A stretch of 64,000 nucleotides of DNA from Teredinibacter turnerae T7901. GTDB lineage: Bacteria; Pseudomonadota; Gammaproteobacteria; Pseudomonadales; Cellvibrionaceae. The notes below the pieces were generated by a model. That model was not told where the DNA came from, ran no database searches, and worked only from the letters and a program-made list of their open reading frames with translations. The position numbers and the translations under genes were made by a program. The stretch covers positions 3,345,125-3,409,124 of the forward strand of contig NC_012997.1 in the NCBI RefSeq assembly GCF_000023025.1, given 5' to 3'. Shown piece after piece: positions 1 to 8,788 of this stretch; the first letter of the stretch is position 1, and each line of letters opens with the position of its first letter.

Positions 1-80
1 TCCTGAGCTTCAGATTTATCTGCGATTAGCTTTTCGGCTAGTATCAACGCACCAGCTCGAAACACCAGCCATTGCTCCAT
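1..80 (-). CDS. N-terminus of an unknown protein (runs off the left edge)
   Basis: An open frame on the minus strand begins with ATG at 78-80 and stays open for 26 codons to the edge. It reads MEQWLVFRAGALILAEKLIA and then continues with charged residues. A good ribosome binding site (GGAGG) lies 11 bases before the ATG. The upstream exported-protein gene ends in a terminator, so this would be a separate transcript. I do not recognise the protein. The call rests only on the start, the binding site and the open frame, and the fragment is too short to exclude chance. Confidence 0.4.
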   Translation of the reverse strand, partial: MEQWLVFRAGALILAEKLIADKSEAQ

Positions 81-196
81 CGGGTTATTTGCCTCCAGTC
101 TCCAAGGACTTTCTCTATAAACGGGTTGAAGAACAAAATATTCCCTTACACTGCAAAATTCTATCGAGACGCTAGAAAGTGCCGTTTTGAGCGGGC

Positions 197-221
197 AAAA
201 AAAAGCCGGGTTACCCCGGCT
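197..221 (-). terminator. Rho-independent terminator of the anchor A gene
   Basis: A 7-bp perfect stem (AGCCGGG / CCCGGCT) has a 4-base loop. On the minus strand it is followed by a run of eight T. It sits just after the stop of the exported-protein gene. Confidence 0.85.
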
Positions 222-243
222 CTGAGAGTCGACAAAGAAGTAC

Positions 244-1170
244 TCAGGCGCGCTTCTTGCGACGATAGCGTGCAGCAGCAAAAGCCAGCAAAGCCGAGCC
301 AAACAGCACACTTGAACCGGGAAGAGGTACCGTACTTACATCGTGCGGATACTCGTAGTCGTGGATTTGGCGCTGTGTGCGCAGAGAACCCGCAGCCAGG
401 GAACCGTCGAGAGTACCCATGAGAGTCACGTCCGCATCAATCGCCAGGATTGAACCAACAATAGGGTTTGAAATCGTCAGTTCTTCTGCTTCGAAGAAAT
501 TCCACAATATGTCGCTGGCACCCAAACCACTGTTACCACTAAGGTCCAGGCCAGGAAAGTTGTACCCGTAGCCAGTATTCACATGGGTACCAGACACGTT
601 AATGATCAATGTGTCCGCCTGTACACCGGAGAAAGTGAAGTTAGTGTTCTGACGAAACAGCTCGTCATAAGACATATCAAAAAAGGCTACGCTAGAAGTA
701 CCGCTGTAGCTGAAGGCGCCATTGACGAAAGACGCACTGTTGCCTACACCGGACATACCACTGAAGGTTTGACTCGCAGACTTAAGATCTGCCACCACGC
801 TGTCGATACTTAAACCAGCGTCATGGACAATACTCGCTCCCGCTCCGTGAAGTTCCACGTTGGAGGAAGAAGAGATTGCGCCACCGAGTACCAGGTTGCC
901 CGATTTAACTTTTACATGGCCAGCGTTGATATCGCCAACCACCTGCAATGAATCCACCACCGGCGCCGCAGGCACCTGGACAGCAAATTCCGAAGCGCCG
1001 CCGTTAAGGTCGCCGCCAATAAACGTTTTACCCCAAACTGAACCGCCTTCGTGAACATAATCACCAGCAACCACCAGATTATATTCAGCGAGGGGGATAC
1101 TCATAGCCGCGGCCCCTTGGCTCACCAGCAGCGCGGCGGATACATACAATGATCCGATTATTTTTTTCAC
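244..1170 (-). CDS. Choice-of-anchor A family exported protein with PEP-CTERM-like sorting tail
   Basis: 308 aa, GTG start. Residues 1-22 are a signal peptide ending in GAAA. The body begins with the pattern of the choice-of-anchor A domain (NLVVAGDY, then KTFIGGDLNG at about 31-58), followed by beta-rich, Ser/Gly-rich sequence. Residues 281-308 form a tripartite tail: VPLPGS, a hydrophobic stretch of about 18 residues, then RRKK. This is the VPLP variant of PEP-CTERM, a signal for exosortase/EpsH-type processing and release to the surface or matrix. No exosortase gene is present in the window, so the partner must lie elsewhere. The gene is transcribed alone and has its own terminator. The biological role is unknown; proteins of this type are usually linked to extracellular matrix. 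Confidence 0.8.
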   Translation of the reverse strand: MKKIIGSLYVSAALLVSQGAAAMSIPLAEYNLVVAGDYVHEGGSVWGKTFIGGDLNGGASEFAVQVPAAPVVDSLQVVGDINAGHVKVKSGNLVLGGAISSSSNVELHGAGASIVHDAGLSIDSVVADLKSASQTFSGMSGVGNSASFVNGAFSYSGTSSVAFFDMSYDELFRQNTNFTFSGVQADTLIINVSGTHVNTGYGYNFPGLDLSGNSGLGASDILWNFFEAEELTISNPIVGSILAIDADVTLMGTLDGSLAAGSLRTQRQIHDYEYPHDVSTVPLPGSSVLFGSALLAFAAARYRRKKRA

Positions 1171-1526
1171 CGATCTTACCCCGTAGTCATCTTGTAAACA
1201 TTCTTGTTTTCAGCCCTTTGCCCAATCCTAACGCCAGACTGGTGCACGGCCCGGATATAGCAATATATAGGCCAATAATTTAAGTTAGTAATAACTCCGC
1301 TCGCAGCGCCTGTTTTTACTGCACAAAAATATTGTGGAGACTCTAGTTTTCGGGGAAAAATCGTCGTGAAAATTCACAAGGTAAAGAATATCGACAGGAT
1401 AATTTTGGCTCTTGTTTTTAGTGCACAATTACGCCCAAAGAAAGCCTTTGTCGCGAGTATCAAAATACTGTCAGCAATAGAGCAGAGTGAGTTCGCAGGC
1501 AAACCCGCAATGGAGCTGTGGTCTAT
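1171..1526. other. Intergenic region with no clear feature
   Basis: This stretch between the anchor A gene and yajL presumably holds the promoter of the anchor A gene. AT-rich sequence near 1257-1285 could contain it, but I cannot define -35 and -10 boxes with confidence. I see no hairpin, repeat or convincing small gene. Confidence 0.5.
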
Positions 1527-2081
1527 CTATCGGGACAGCAGACCGTCCGCGACCGCTGCCGCCTTCTCCGAGCCAAATAGACGCGTCACCAGCGCCAAAG
1601 AAAACTCCATCGCGGTGCCCGGCCCCTGGCTGGTAATAAGGTTTTCATCCTCCACCACGCGTTCCACACTCACCGCCCTGGCTTGGCTGGCAAGTTCCTC
1701 CTGAAATCCGGGATAGCAGGTAGCGACCCGATCGGCAAGTAACCCATGGCGCCCCAAGACCACAGCCGGCGCCGCACATATCGCAGCCAGCAAACGTTGT
1801 TGGGCAAGCTGCTGCCGCACAAGCTCCATGAGAGGCCCACTCTGAGCGAGATGATCCGCTCCCGGCAAGCCACCAGGCAGCGCGATCAGGTCCCAATCCC
1901 GGCCGCAGCTCCCTATCAAGCAGCTGCCATCGAGTTTTACACCGCGAGACGCGATAATCTGGGAGTGCTCCATGACCGAAGCGACAGTAACCTCAGCGCC
2001 TGCTCGCACTAACACATCAATAATCGTAACGGCTTCGATTTCTTCGCTACCGTCTGCAATTGGAACCAAAACATTGGCCAT
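1527..2081 (-). CDS. yajL: DJ-1/PfpI family protein (YajL/ThiJ-like)
   Basis: 184 aa from the ATG at 2081. This start is preferred over an in-frame ATG five codons earlier because GGAG lies 9 bases before it. The protein has the DJ-1 fold signatures: an N-terminal VLVPIADGSEEIEAV strand-turn with the conserved Glu, the LPGG turn, and the nucleophile elbow AICAAP with the reactive Cys. Relatives include E. coli YajL and human DJ-1, implicated in oxidative stress protection and, debatably, as protein deglycases or chaperones. It appears monocistronic. The older annotation as a thiamine gene (ThiJ) is not supported by its context. Confidence 0.85.
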   Translation of the reverse strand: MANVLVPIADGSEEIEAVTIIDVLVRAGAEVTVASVMEHSQIIASRGVKLDGSCLIGSCGRDWDLIALPGGLPGADHLAQSGPLMELVRQQLAQQRLLAAICAAPAVVLGRHGLLADRVATCYPGFQEELASQARAVSVERVVEDENLITSQGPGTAMEFSLALVTRLFGSEKAAAVADGLLSR

Positions 2082-2196
2082 CACTCGATTCTCCATTACA
2101 TTAAGATGTTAAGGAACGTCTGATTAACCTAATAAATATTTTATTGGCTACACCCGCCCCTGCCGGCCGAGCGCTAATTAGCCAAAAGCAGAAAAA

Positions 2197-2919
2197 TTAG
2201 TGGCAGTGTGCGGGGTCCATCATCATTGCCGGAGCGTCAATTAGGCCCCAGGAAACAAGCAGTATCTTGGCCACAGGAATTAATGTGTATACGCCATAGA
2301 CAATAAAACCTATCCCAAATATTCTGCGCACCCACACATGGGCGATCGCCTTTTTGATATAACCACTGGCCAAACCTCCAGCAAATACGGCTGGCAAGGT
2401 TCCCAACCCAAAAGCCAGCATCACGGTGCCGCCTGAAGCGAAATTCGCCTGAACTGCAGCGTACACGAGCGCAGAATAAACCAGGCCGCAGGGCAACCAA
2501 CCCCAAAGAAAACCTAATAGCAGTGCGTTCGGCACCGTTTTTACGGGCATTAATTTTCCGGCTAAAGGTGAAACAAATCGCCAGAGCATACCACCCGCTT
2601 TTTCCAACCGGGAAAGCACTCGCCACCAGTCCGCCAGATAAAACCCCATGCCGATGAGCAATACACCAGACAGTGCGCGTAAAATCGGTAGTGGCGTCAG
2701 GCCGTCGAACATACCCGCGACCAATGCGGCGAGGCCGCCGATAAGCGCGTAGCTCCCAATTCTGCCGAGGTTATACGCCAGCAAAATGAAAATCGAATAA
2801 ACCCGACCCTGCGCCTGGTTCGCGAAAGCCAGTGCAGCGGTGACCCCACCACACATACCCAGGCAGTGGCCTGCTCCCATCAAGCCTAAAGTAAATGCAG
2901 CAATTACAGGTTCAATCAT
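2197..2919 (-). CDS. Sulfite exporter TauE/SafE family membrane protein of the cco assembly operon
   Basis: 240 aa with about six membrane segments. The N-terminal GLMGAGHCLGMCGG motif, with its HCxGMCGG core, typifies the TauE/SafE branch found next to cbb3 oxidase genes. Its start overlaps the end of ccoS by 8 bases, so the two are probably translationally coupled. Members beside ccoGHIS are suspected of acting in metal or redox handling during oxidase maturation, but this is an inference from position. The protein ends in His-rich PAHCH. It is the last gene of the operon. Confidence 0.8.
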   Translation of the reverse strand: MIEPVIAAFTLGLMGAGHCLGMCGGVTAALAFANQAQGRVYSIFILLAYNLGRIGSYALIGGLAALVAGMFDGLTPLPILRALSGVLLIGMGFYLADWWRVLSRLEKAGGMLWRFVSPLAGKLMPVKTVPNALLLGFLWGWLPCGLVYSALVYAAVQANFASGGTVMLAFGLGTLPAVFAGGLASGYIKKAIAHVWVRRIFGIGFIVYGVYTLIPVAKILLVSWGLIDAPAMMMDPAHCH

Positions 2920-3157
2920 CAGCGTCTGCTTTCTCTAGAGTGGTGTCGGAATTTTTGGGGCTAGAATCATTAGAGTTAGAACTATGTGGGCCAGCGGAAT
3001 CAGCTCTTTTAGCGGCTTCGTCTTCATCAAACAAAATCCGGCGTGCTTCAGTATCTAAATCTTCGTATTGCCCAGAGCGCACCGCCCAGAAGAAAATACT
3101 CACAGCGATAATTACGAACACGATCGCAATCGGAATTAAAATAAATAAACTTTCCAC
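2912..3157 (-). CDS. ccoS: Cytochrome oxidase maturation protein, cbb3-type (CcoS)
   Basis: 81 aa. A single N-terminal membrane segment (residues about 3-24) is followed by the conserved FFWAVRSGQYEDLD block typical of CcoS, and then an acidic, low-complexity tail. CcoS is needed to insert redox cofactors into cbb3 oxidase. It follows ccoI by 24 bases and overlaps the next gene, as in other ccoGHIS operons. The tail is longer than in the shortest homologues but looks unstructured. Confidence 0.9.
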   Translation of the reverse strand: MESLFILIPIAIVFVIIAVSIFFWAVRSGQYEDLDTEARRILFDEDEAAKRADSAGPHSSNSNDSSPKNSDTTLEKADADD

Positions 3158-3181
3158 GAGGTTATCCTGGGTGGGGAAGAA

Positions 3182-5572
3182 TCAGGTGCGCATTGCGTTG
3201 AGCACAACAACGAGCGAACTGGCGGACATGCCTATCGCCGCCAGCCACGGAGGGAGAATCCCTGTTGCGGCGGCAGGTAGCGCAACAAGATTATACACCA
3301 GCGCCCAAGTGAGATTTTGACGTATGATTTTTTGAACTCGGGCAGACAATACAATAATGGCCGGAATCGCGGTGAGGTTACCGTTAAGCAAAATACCGTC
3401 AGCTTTCGATTGCGCGAGTCGCGTAGCGGACCCCATCGCCATCGATATATCTGCCGCAGAAAGCACGGGCACATCGTTTATTCCGTCACCGACCATCAGT
3501 ACCCGCGCCCCCTGAGCCTGTTGCTGATTTAGCCAGTGCAACTTGTCTGCAGGCCGTGCCTCCCCGGCCCAATCTGCAATACCCGCAGCCTTTGCGACAT
3601 CCGCGACAACGCTGTAGCGATCGCCGCTCAGCAAGGTGACATTCCTGTTCAGCTCTCCCAATTCGGTTACCGCATTTATTGCAGACTCTCGTAAACAATC
3701 GCCGAGCATAATCCAGCGCAGAGGAATAGCTTGGCCATCGGCCTCAGTCTCCGCGGCCAGCAACTGCCACAAAACCTGGGCGTCCTCATCTGGATAAGCC
3801 ACCCCGGGCGCAGCGAATTCCGGCCTGCCAAACCGATAGTGTGTTCCGTTTACGCATCCACAAACACCCTCGCCTTCACTCACGCTCACGTCAGTCGCCA
3901 CCAACCCGCGATCAAACGCTCTAAAAACATCGGCAATCGGGTGTTGCGCGTACTGCTCCAGTGCAGCAATGATGGAAAGAGATTCAGCTTCACCAGTCTG
4001 CGCCCCAGCGCCTGGGGAGACCGTGCCCAGCAAGCGCAAATGCCCTTCGGTTAGGGTACCAGTTTTGTCGAATACCACGTGGGTCAGCCGCGCCAGGCTC
4101 TCCATCACTTGCGGCCCGCTAACTAACACCCCCAGCTGCCGAGCACGGTTTAATCCAGCGGTTAAAGCTGCTGGCGTAGCGAGAGAGAGCGCACAAGGAC
4201 AAGTGACCACCAGCACCGAGAGCACTACCCACAACGCCCGTTCTGGCTCAATGTGCCACCACACGAAAGCAACGATCACCGACAAAACTAACACTGCAGC
4301 AACAAACCTACCGGCGATTAAATCGGCGAAAGCGATTTGCCGAGGTTTCTGCAAAGCTGCCTGCTCAACCAATTGCTCGATGGCTGCCAATTGCGTATTC
4401 GCGCCAGTTTGAACAACATGCATCTGCAACGCTGATTCACGATTCAGCGTTCCTGCACAGAGAGAATCGCCACGTTTTTTTATTTGTGGTAGAGATTCAC
4501 CCGTCAAAATCGATTCGTCGACAGACGCTTGCGCGTTGGTCAATACACCATCGGCCGGAATCATATCCCCTGCATTCACCCAAACCTGATCGCCAGGCCG
4601 CAATGCATTCAAAGGGACAGACACTTTACTTCCTGCCTCATCCATCCGGGTTACGGTCAGAGGCAATAATTGGCGTAGATTTTCACTGGCAAAGGCACTG
4701 CTGTGGCGCGCACGCATCTCCAGAAAACGCCCCAGCAAAAGAAAGAATGTAAACATGGAAACCGAATCGAAATAGACATCCCCCGTTTCCGTTAAAGTCG
4801 CAAACGCACTGGCCGTGTAAGCTAAACCAATTGCCAGCGAGACCGGCACATCCATATTTAAATGCTTTGCTCTAAGCGCGCGCGCGGCACTCAGAAAAAA
4901 GGGCGCTGCAGAGAAAAACACGACCGGTGTTGCAATAACTAAACTCACCCAGCGCAAGAAACTTTGCCAATTCTGCTCAATGCCGTAGTGATCGCCAGAG
5001 TAGAGAGCCACGGCCACCATACCCACCTGCATCATTCCAATACCGGCGACGCCGAGCCGCATAAAAGCCTGGTGGCGCTCAGCTTTACGCTGCTGCTGAT
5101 TGCTCTCCAAGCGGTCCGGGAGCGGCTGATAACCAATGCGCTGAATCTCGTTCAATAACGTACTTAACGGCGCCGTCTCTGGATTCCAACGCAAAGTGCA
5201 CCGACGCGTCGTCGCGTTAACTCTAACCTGGGACACCCCGCGCTGTTCGCCCAGGTGTTTCTCAATGAGCCAGGCACAGGCCGCACAACTGATACCCTGA
5301 ATACTCAGGCGCGCGACCGCTAAATTGTCGGCATCGCGATGAACGAAGTCCAATTGGACCTCGGGCAAATCGTAACCGAGAAAATCATTGTTTAATGCAC
5401 GAGGTTTTTCTGCAAGTTCGTCGCGAAAGCGATAATAACTGGAGAGGCCCCCTTCACTGATCGTCAATGCGACCAAGCGACAAGCCTCGCAACAGAACAA
5501 TTGTGGGTGATCGTCTATTTTGGCGGTGATATTGCCATCGGCAGGCAAACCGCAATGAAAGCACTGGGTCAT
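3182..5572 (-). CDS. ccoI: Copper-type P-type ATPase CcoI (FixI)
   Basis: 796 aa. The N-terminus has a cysteine-rich metal-binding segment (CFHC at 4-7, FCCEAC at 26-31), then an HMA domain with CAAC at 96-99. The P1B-ATPase core follows: TGES, the CPC membrane motif at about residue 457, DKTGTLT phosphorylation site at about 504 and GDGINDVP at about 694. CcoI moves copper across the inner membrane for assembly of the CuB site of cbb3 oxidase. It lies between ccoH and ccoS in the usual order. CPC fits copper specificity, which the context also supports. Confidence 0.93.
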   Translation of the reverse strand: MTQCFHCGLPADGNITAKIDDHPQLFCCEACRLVALTISEGGLSSYYRFRDELAEKPRALNNDFLGYDLPEVQLDFVHRDADNLAVARLSIQGISCAACAWLIEKHLGEQRGVSQVRVNATTRRCTLRWNPETAPLSTLLNEIQRIGYQPLPDRLESNQQQRKAERHQAFMRLGVAGIGMMQVGMVAVALYSGDHYGIEQNWQSFLRWVSLVIATPVVFFSAAPFFLSAARALRAKHLNMDVPVSLAIGLAYTASAFATLTETGDVYFDSVSMFTFFLLLGRFLEMRARHSSAFASENLRQLLPLTVTRMDEAGSKVSVPLNALRPGDQVWVNAGDMIPADGVLTNAQASVDESILTGESLPQIKKRGDSLCAGTLNRESALQMHVVQTGANTQLAAIEQLVEQAALQKPRQIAFADLIAGRFVAAVLVLSVIVAFVWWHIEPERALWVVLSVLVVTCPCALSLATPAALTAGLNRARQLGVLVSGPQVMESLARLTHVVFDKTGTLTEGHLRLLGTVSPGAGAQTGEAESLSIIAALEQYAQHPIADVFRAFDRGLVATDVSVSEGEGVCGCVNGTHYRFGRPEFAAPGVAYPDEDAQVLWQLLAAETEADGQAIPLRWIMLGDCLRESAINAVTELGELNRNVTLLSGDRYSVVADVAKAAGIADWAGEARPADKLHWLNQQQAQGARVLMVGDGINDVPVLSAADISMAMGSATRLAQSKADGILLNGNLTAIPAIIVLSARVQKIIRQNLTWALVYNLVALPAAATGILPPWLAAIGMSASSLVVVLNAMRT

Positions 5573-5579
5573 CGCAACA

Positions 5580-6095
5580 CTAGCGCAACTCTACGGAAGC
5601 TTGCTGGGAAAAATCTGCCTCGCCGCTCACTCGCCAAACCAGCTCCGACGCGTCACCGCGTCGCGACTCAATCCGCAAATACCAACGCCCCTTGGGTAAT
5701 ACGTCAGCCTCTGCTTCATAACCGGTAAATGATTTTCTGTGAAGAAGGTACTCATGATCCTGGTTAGCCTTCAGCGGATGGGAAAGCATCAGGATGAGCT
5801 CTTCGTCACTATCCACCGGCTCGTTAAGGGTCACATTTATTATCGAGTCAGACAAATTCAGTGTCAAAGTCGCGGCCAGACCTTGATCGTGTGCTTCGCG
5901 TTCTGCTTCGAAGAGCTTATTTACGGCCTTGCCTTCCTTGTAGTAGTCATCGCGCACCACGTCATCGCGATATTTAACAGAAATAAACACCAGCCCCAGC
6001 CCGATAAAAATAACAAAGAACAAAGGGCCTACAACCAGCCAGGCCCAAGGCTCTCGGTACCAGGGTTTAATCACTTTTGTTTCCAAGCTGCACAT
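5580..6095 (-). CDS. ccoH: FixH family protein (CcoH)
   Basis: 171 aa. One N-terminal membrane segment (about 15-36) carries a WLVVGPLFFVIFIGLGL block, followed by a periplasmic beta-rich FixH domain. CcoH interacts with early cbb3 subcomplexes and stabilises them during assembly. It starts 6 bases after the ccoG stop and ends 7 bases before ccoI, so it is clearly part of one transcript. The start next to MCSLETKV is weakly determined; a start a few codons later is possible. Confidence 0.88.
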   Translation of the reverse strand: MCSLETKVIKPWYREPWAWLVVGPLFFVIFIGLGLVFISVKYRDDVVRDDYYKEGKAVNKLFEAEREAHDQGLAATLTLNLSDSIINVTLNEPVDSDEELILMLSHPLKANQDHEYLLHRKSFTGYEAEADVLPKGRWYLRIESRRGDASELVWRVSGEADFSQQASVELR

Positions 6096-6101
6096 CTCAG
6101 T

Positions 6102-7535
6102 TTATTTGCGAGGAACTGGCCCCAGGAAGTTCGTGGTTTCGGTCGCGACAAGGCTTTCATCATCCAAAGAGGTGACGGTCATCACCAATCGCGCTTTTTC
6201 GCTATCCAGCGATTTGCGCTCTACGGCAACACGTACGGGTACGGTAAACACCTCGCCTGGCATAATCTCCACTTTGCGATAGTTCACTACTCTGAACGGG
6301 TAATCGCCGGACACCGTAAGCGTATAGCTGTGCGCGCTGTTGTCCATATTATTTATTTTTACCGTATATACATTTTGCACATCATCACCATTAATCCGGT
6401 AAAGACGTGCACCCCGATCGCGAATAACATCGACACTCAGAGGGGTTCGGCTGGAGATGGTATAGATAAATGCCGTTGCCATGACCACAACCGCCAGCAC
6501 ATAACCAATAACGCGTGGCCGAAAAAACCTGAATTTACCGGTTTGTAATTCCACTTCCGATGTGAATCGAATCAGACCACGGTCATAGTTCATTTTATCC
6601 ATGACTGCATTGCAGGCATCGACGCACAAACCACAATTGATACATTCGTATTGCAAGCCGTCTCGAATATCGATATCCACGGGGCAAACCTGAACACACC
6701 ATGAGCAATCGGTGCAATCACCCAAACCTTTTTCTTTGGGATCATCTTTCGGTTTTCTAGCGCCGCGCGGTTCACCACGTGCCACATCGTAATATACAGC
6801 CAGAGTATTGTTATCGTACATCACTGATTGGAAGCGCGCGTAAGGACACATGTACTTACACACCTGCTCACGCATATAGCCAGCATTCAGATAAGTCGCA
6901 GCAGTGAAGAAAAACGTCCAGAACGCGGCTGCTGGAGGGATGTCAAACGTAAGAATTCCCGACTCCCCCCAATAGGGAAGCATTCCGGAAAGCAACTCCC
7001 GCACCGGTAGGAAGTAACCGATAAACGTAGCACCAGTGGCAAAGGCGATTGCGAGCCACACAGCATGCTTAGCTGTTTTGCGCCAAATCTTATTAAAATT
7101 CCATGGGGAATTATCAAGCTTGACCTGCTTGTTGCGGTCGCCCTCAAAAAAGTGTTCGACTGAAAAGAAAATAAGCGTCCAGACTGTTTGCGGGCAAGTA
7201 AAACCGCACCAAACCCGCCCCAAAGACGTGGTTACAGCAAACAAAGAAAACGCAGAGATAATAAGTAGCCAGGCCAGCAACATAAAATCTTGTGGCCAGA
7301 ATGTCAGCCAGAGCACATGAAATTGCCGCGCAGGAAGATCAAACAAAACAGCGGGCCGACCGTCAATTGTCAGCCAGGGCAAAAGCGCGAAGACAACAAT
7401 TAAAGGTATACCTGTATACCGACGAATGCTCTGATAAAAACCAGAAATTTTGCGAATGTATATTTTATCCGGTTTCTCGTAGAGATTCCGATAGCGGATA
7501 GGTTGCTCTTCTTCCGGCGACAGCTTGTCTGACAC
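6102..7535 (-). CDS. ccoG: Cytochrome c oxidase accessory protein CcoG (FixG/RdxA)
   Basis: 477 aa with a GTG start, supported by GGGAG 9 bases upstream. It has about five membrane segments, a polyferredoxin part with two [4Fe-4S] motifs (CTDCSWCVQVCP and CINCGLCVDACN), and a C-terminal periplasmic immunoglobulin-like domain. Family studies link CcoG to reduction of Cu(II) to Cu(I) for cbb3 oxidase assembly. It is the first gene of the ccoGHIS-tauE operon. A terminator separates it from ccoNOQP, so it probably has its own promoter. Confidence 0.93.
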   Translation of the reverse strand: MSDKLSPEEEQPIRYRNLYEKPDKIYIRKISGFYQSIRRYTGIPLIVVFALLPWLTIDGRPAVLFDLPARQFHVLWLTFWPQDFMLLAWLLIISAFSLFAVTTSLGRVWCGFTCPQTVWTLIFFSVEHFFEGDRNKQVKLDNSPWNFNKIWRKTAKHAVWLAIAFATGATFIGYFLPVRELLSGMLPYWGESGILTFDIPPAAAFWTFFFTAATYLNAGYMREQVCKYMCPYARFQSVMYDNNTLAVYYDVARGEPRGARKPKDDPKEKGLGDCTDCSWCVQVCPVDIDIRDGLQYECINCGLCVDACNAVMDKMNYDRGLIRFTSEVELQTGKFRFFRPRVIGYVLAVVVMATAFIYTISSRTPLSVDVIRDRGARLYRINGDDVQNVYTVKINNMDNSAHSYTLTVSGDYPFRVVNYRKVEIMPGEVFTVPVRVAVERKSLDSEKARLVMTVTSLDDESLVATETTNFLGPVPRK

Positions 7536-7556
7536 TTTCTTTGGCTCCCACTTTTT

Positions 7557-7570
7557 TTAGATTTATCTAA
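7557..7570. repeat. 14-bp perfect palindrome in the ccoG promoter region
   Basis: TTAGATTTATCTAA is a perfect inverted repeat (6+2+6), about 22 bases upstream of the ccoG GTG. It directly follows, on the minus strand, AT-rich sequence that could include a -10 box (TATATT). It does not match the FNR/ANR consensus because the half-sites are TTAGA rather than TTGAT. It may be an operator or a chance AT-rich palindrome. Confidence 0.35.
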
Positions 7571-7592
7571 TATACTATAAACTTGCACCAAT

Positions 7593-7640
7593 AAAAAAGC
7601 GGAAGGCGTGTCACCGTTCAGGCTCCCTGCACTTCCGCTT
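7593..7640 (-). terminator. Terminator of the ccoNOQP operon
   Basis: A 9-bp perfect stem (AAGCGGAAG 7597-7605, CTTCCGCTT 7632-7640) encloses a 26-base loop. On the minus strand it is followed by a T-run. It lies between ccoP and ccoG, separating the structural and assembly operons. Confidence 0.75.
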
Positions 7641-7665
7641 AAAAAGCTTGTATCTGCTCTACAGT

Positions 7666-8568
7666 TTACTTGTCGTAGTCGTACGAGAGTGAGTATACGT
7701 AAGCTGTTAACAAGTGAATTTTTTCCTCTCGCAGTTTATTTTCCTGCGCGGGCATTTGGTTTTTACGCCCCGAGCGAATCGCCTGCTGGATCGCTTCACG
7801 CGAGCCCTCATACAACCAGATACTATCAGTCAGGTTAGGCGCGCCGACCAGCTTCTGGCCTTTTCCATCCGGGCCATGACACGCAGCACAGGTACTCTGG
7901 AACTGGCCAGCGCCCTGTTCAGCCAGATCAGCATCGTGGTCCATGCCGGAAAGGCTCATTACGTATTCAGCAACGGCGACAACTTTCTCTTCGCCAAGTA
8001 TTTCACCCCAGGCAGGCATAGCTCCCGAACGACCGTGGGTTATGCTGGCCTGGATTTCTTCCGGGGAACCACCGTAGAGCCAGTCTTTGTCAGTAAGGTT
8101 GGGGAAACCAAAGTTACCGCCACCATCAGCGCCGTGACAAACAGAGCAGTTGTTCGCGAATAAACGCACACCCATTTTCATCGCACGACCATCGTGAATC
8201 AGCTCTTCCACTGGCATGCTTGAATAAACACCGTAGGTTTTGGTGTGATCTTCACGGGCGGCTTCCTGTTCGGCTTCCAGTTGTTTTACGGAAGTCCAAC
8301 CAATAACCCCTTTGTAGGCGCCAAAGCCTGGGTATATCACCAGGTAGATAGCAGCAAAAATGAGCGTGCCCACAAATAGCATGAACCACCATCGTGGTAG
8401 CGGGTTGTCGTACTCTTCAATGCCATCGTACACATGACCCGTCGTTTTGTTCTCGTCCTGACCATCGTCTTTTACCGCCACTTTGCGGTTGGCGAACAGT
8501 ACCCAACACACCAATGCTAAACACATTGATGTGAGGATCATGATCCAAAGACTCCAAAATGTACTCAT
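7666..8568 (-). CDS. ccoP: Cytochrome-c oxidase, cbb3-type subunit III (CcoP)
   Basis: 300 aa. Two membrane segments (about 3-25 and 58-78) precede two class I cytochrome c domains with heme motifs CSVCH (about residue 142) and CAACH (about 229). CcoP is the dihaem subunit that accepts electrons from soluble cytochrome c and passes them to CcoO. The N-terminal extra membrane segment and length match the gammaproteobacterial form. It is the last gene of the structural operon, followed by a terminator. Confidence 0.95.
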   Translation of the reverse strand: MSTFWSLWIMILTSMCLALVCWVLFANRKVAVKDDGQDENKTTGHVYDGIEEYDNPLPRWWFMLFVGTLIFAAIYLVIYPGFGAYKGVIGWTSVKQLEAEQEAAREDHTKTYGVYSSMPVEELIHDGRAMKMGVRLFANNCSVCHGADGGGNFGFPNLTDKDWLYGGSPEEIQASITHGRSGAMPAWGEILGEEKVVAVAEYVMSLSGMDHDADLAEQGAGQFQSTCAACHGPDGKGQKLVGAPNLTDSIWLYEGSREAIQQAIRSGRKNQMPAQENKLREEKIHLLTAYVYSLSYDYDK

Positions 8569-8582
8569 ATTCAGCCCTGCCC

Positions 8583-8783
8583 TTATTTTTGCTCAGCTGA
8601 CTGATGACTTTCGCCCTCAGTTTTTTGTTGTTTGTTTTTACTCTCGGGTTCGTCGGCAAACGGCAGATTTGCCGCTTCTTCAAAGCGCTTTTTGCGTTTA
8701 GGTGAAAACGCCCACCAGCAAACCCCGGCAAACGCGATCATCACAAAGATCGTGGAAAGCCCCTGGAGTGTTATAAGATCCAT
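8583..8783 (-). CDS. ccoQ: cbb3-type oxidase subunit CcoQ (FixQ)
   Basis: 66 aa. One membrane segment (about 9-27, containing the FAGVCWWAFSPKRKKRFEEAA block) is followed by a polar, Lys/Glu/Gln-rich tail. CcoQ is a small stabilising subunit of the oxidase. It lies 5 bases after ccoO and 14 bases before ccoP. The tail varies freely in this family. Confidence 0.9.
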   Translation of the reverse strand: MDLITLQGLSTIFVMIAFAGVCWWAFSPKRKKRFEEAANLPFADEPESKNKQQKTEGESHQSAEQK

Positions 8784-8788
8784 ACCCG

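Noticed and set aside
5739-6548. 269-residue open frame antisense to ccoH and ccoG
   Set aside because: Both genes are well supported and the antisense frame crosses their boundary without a binding site or domain.
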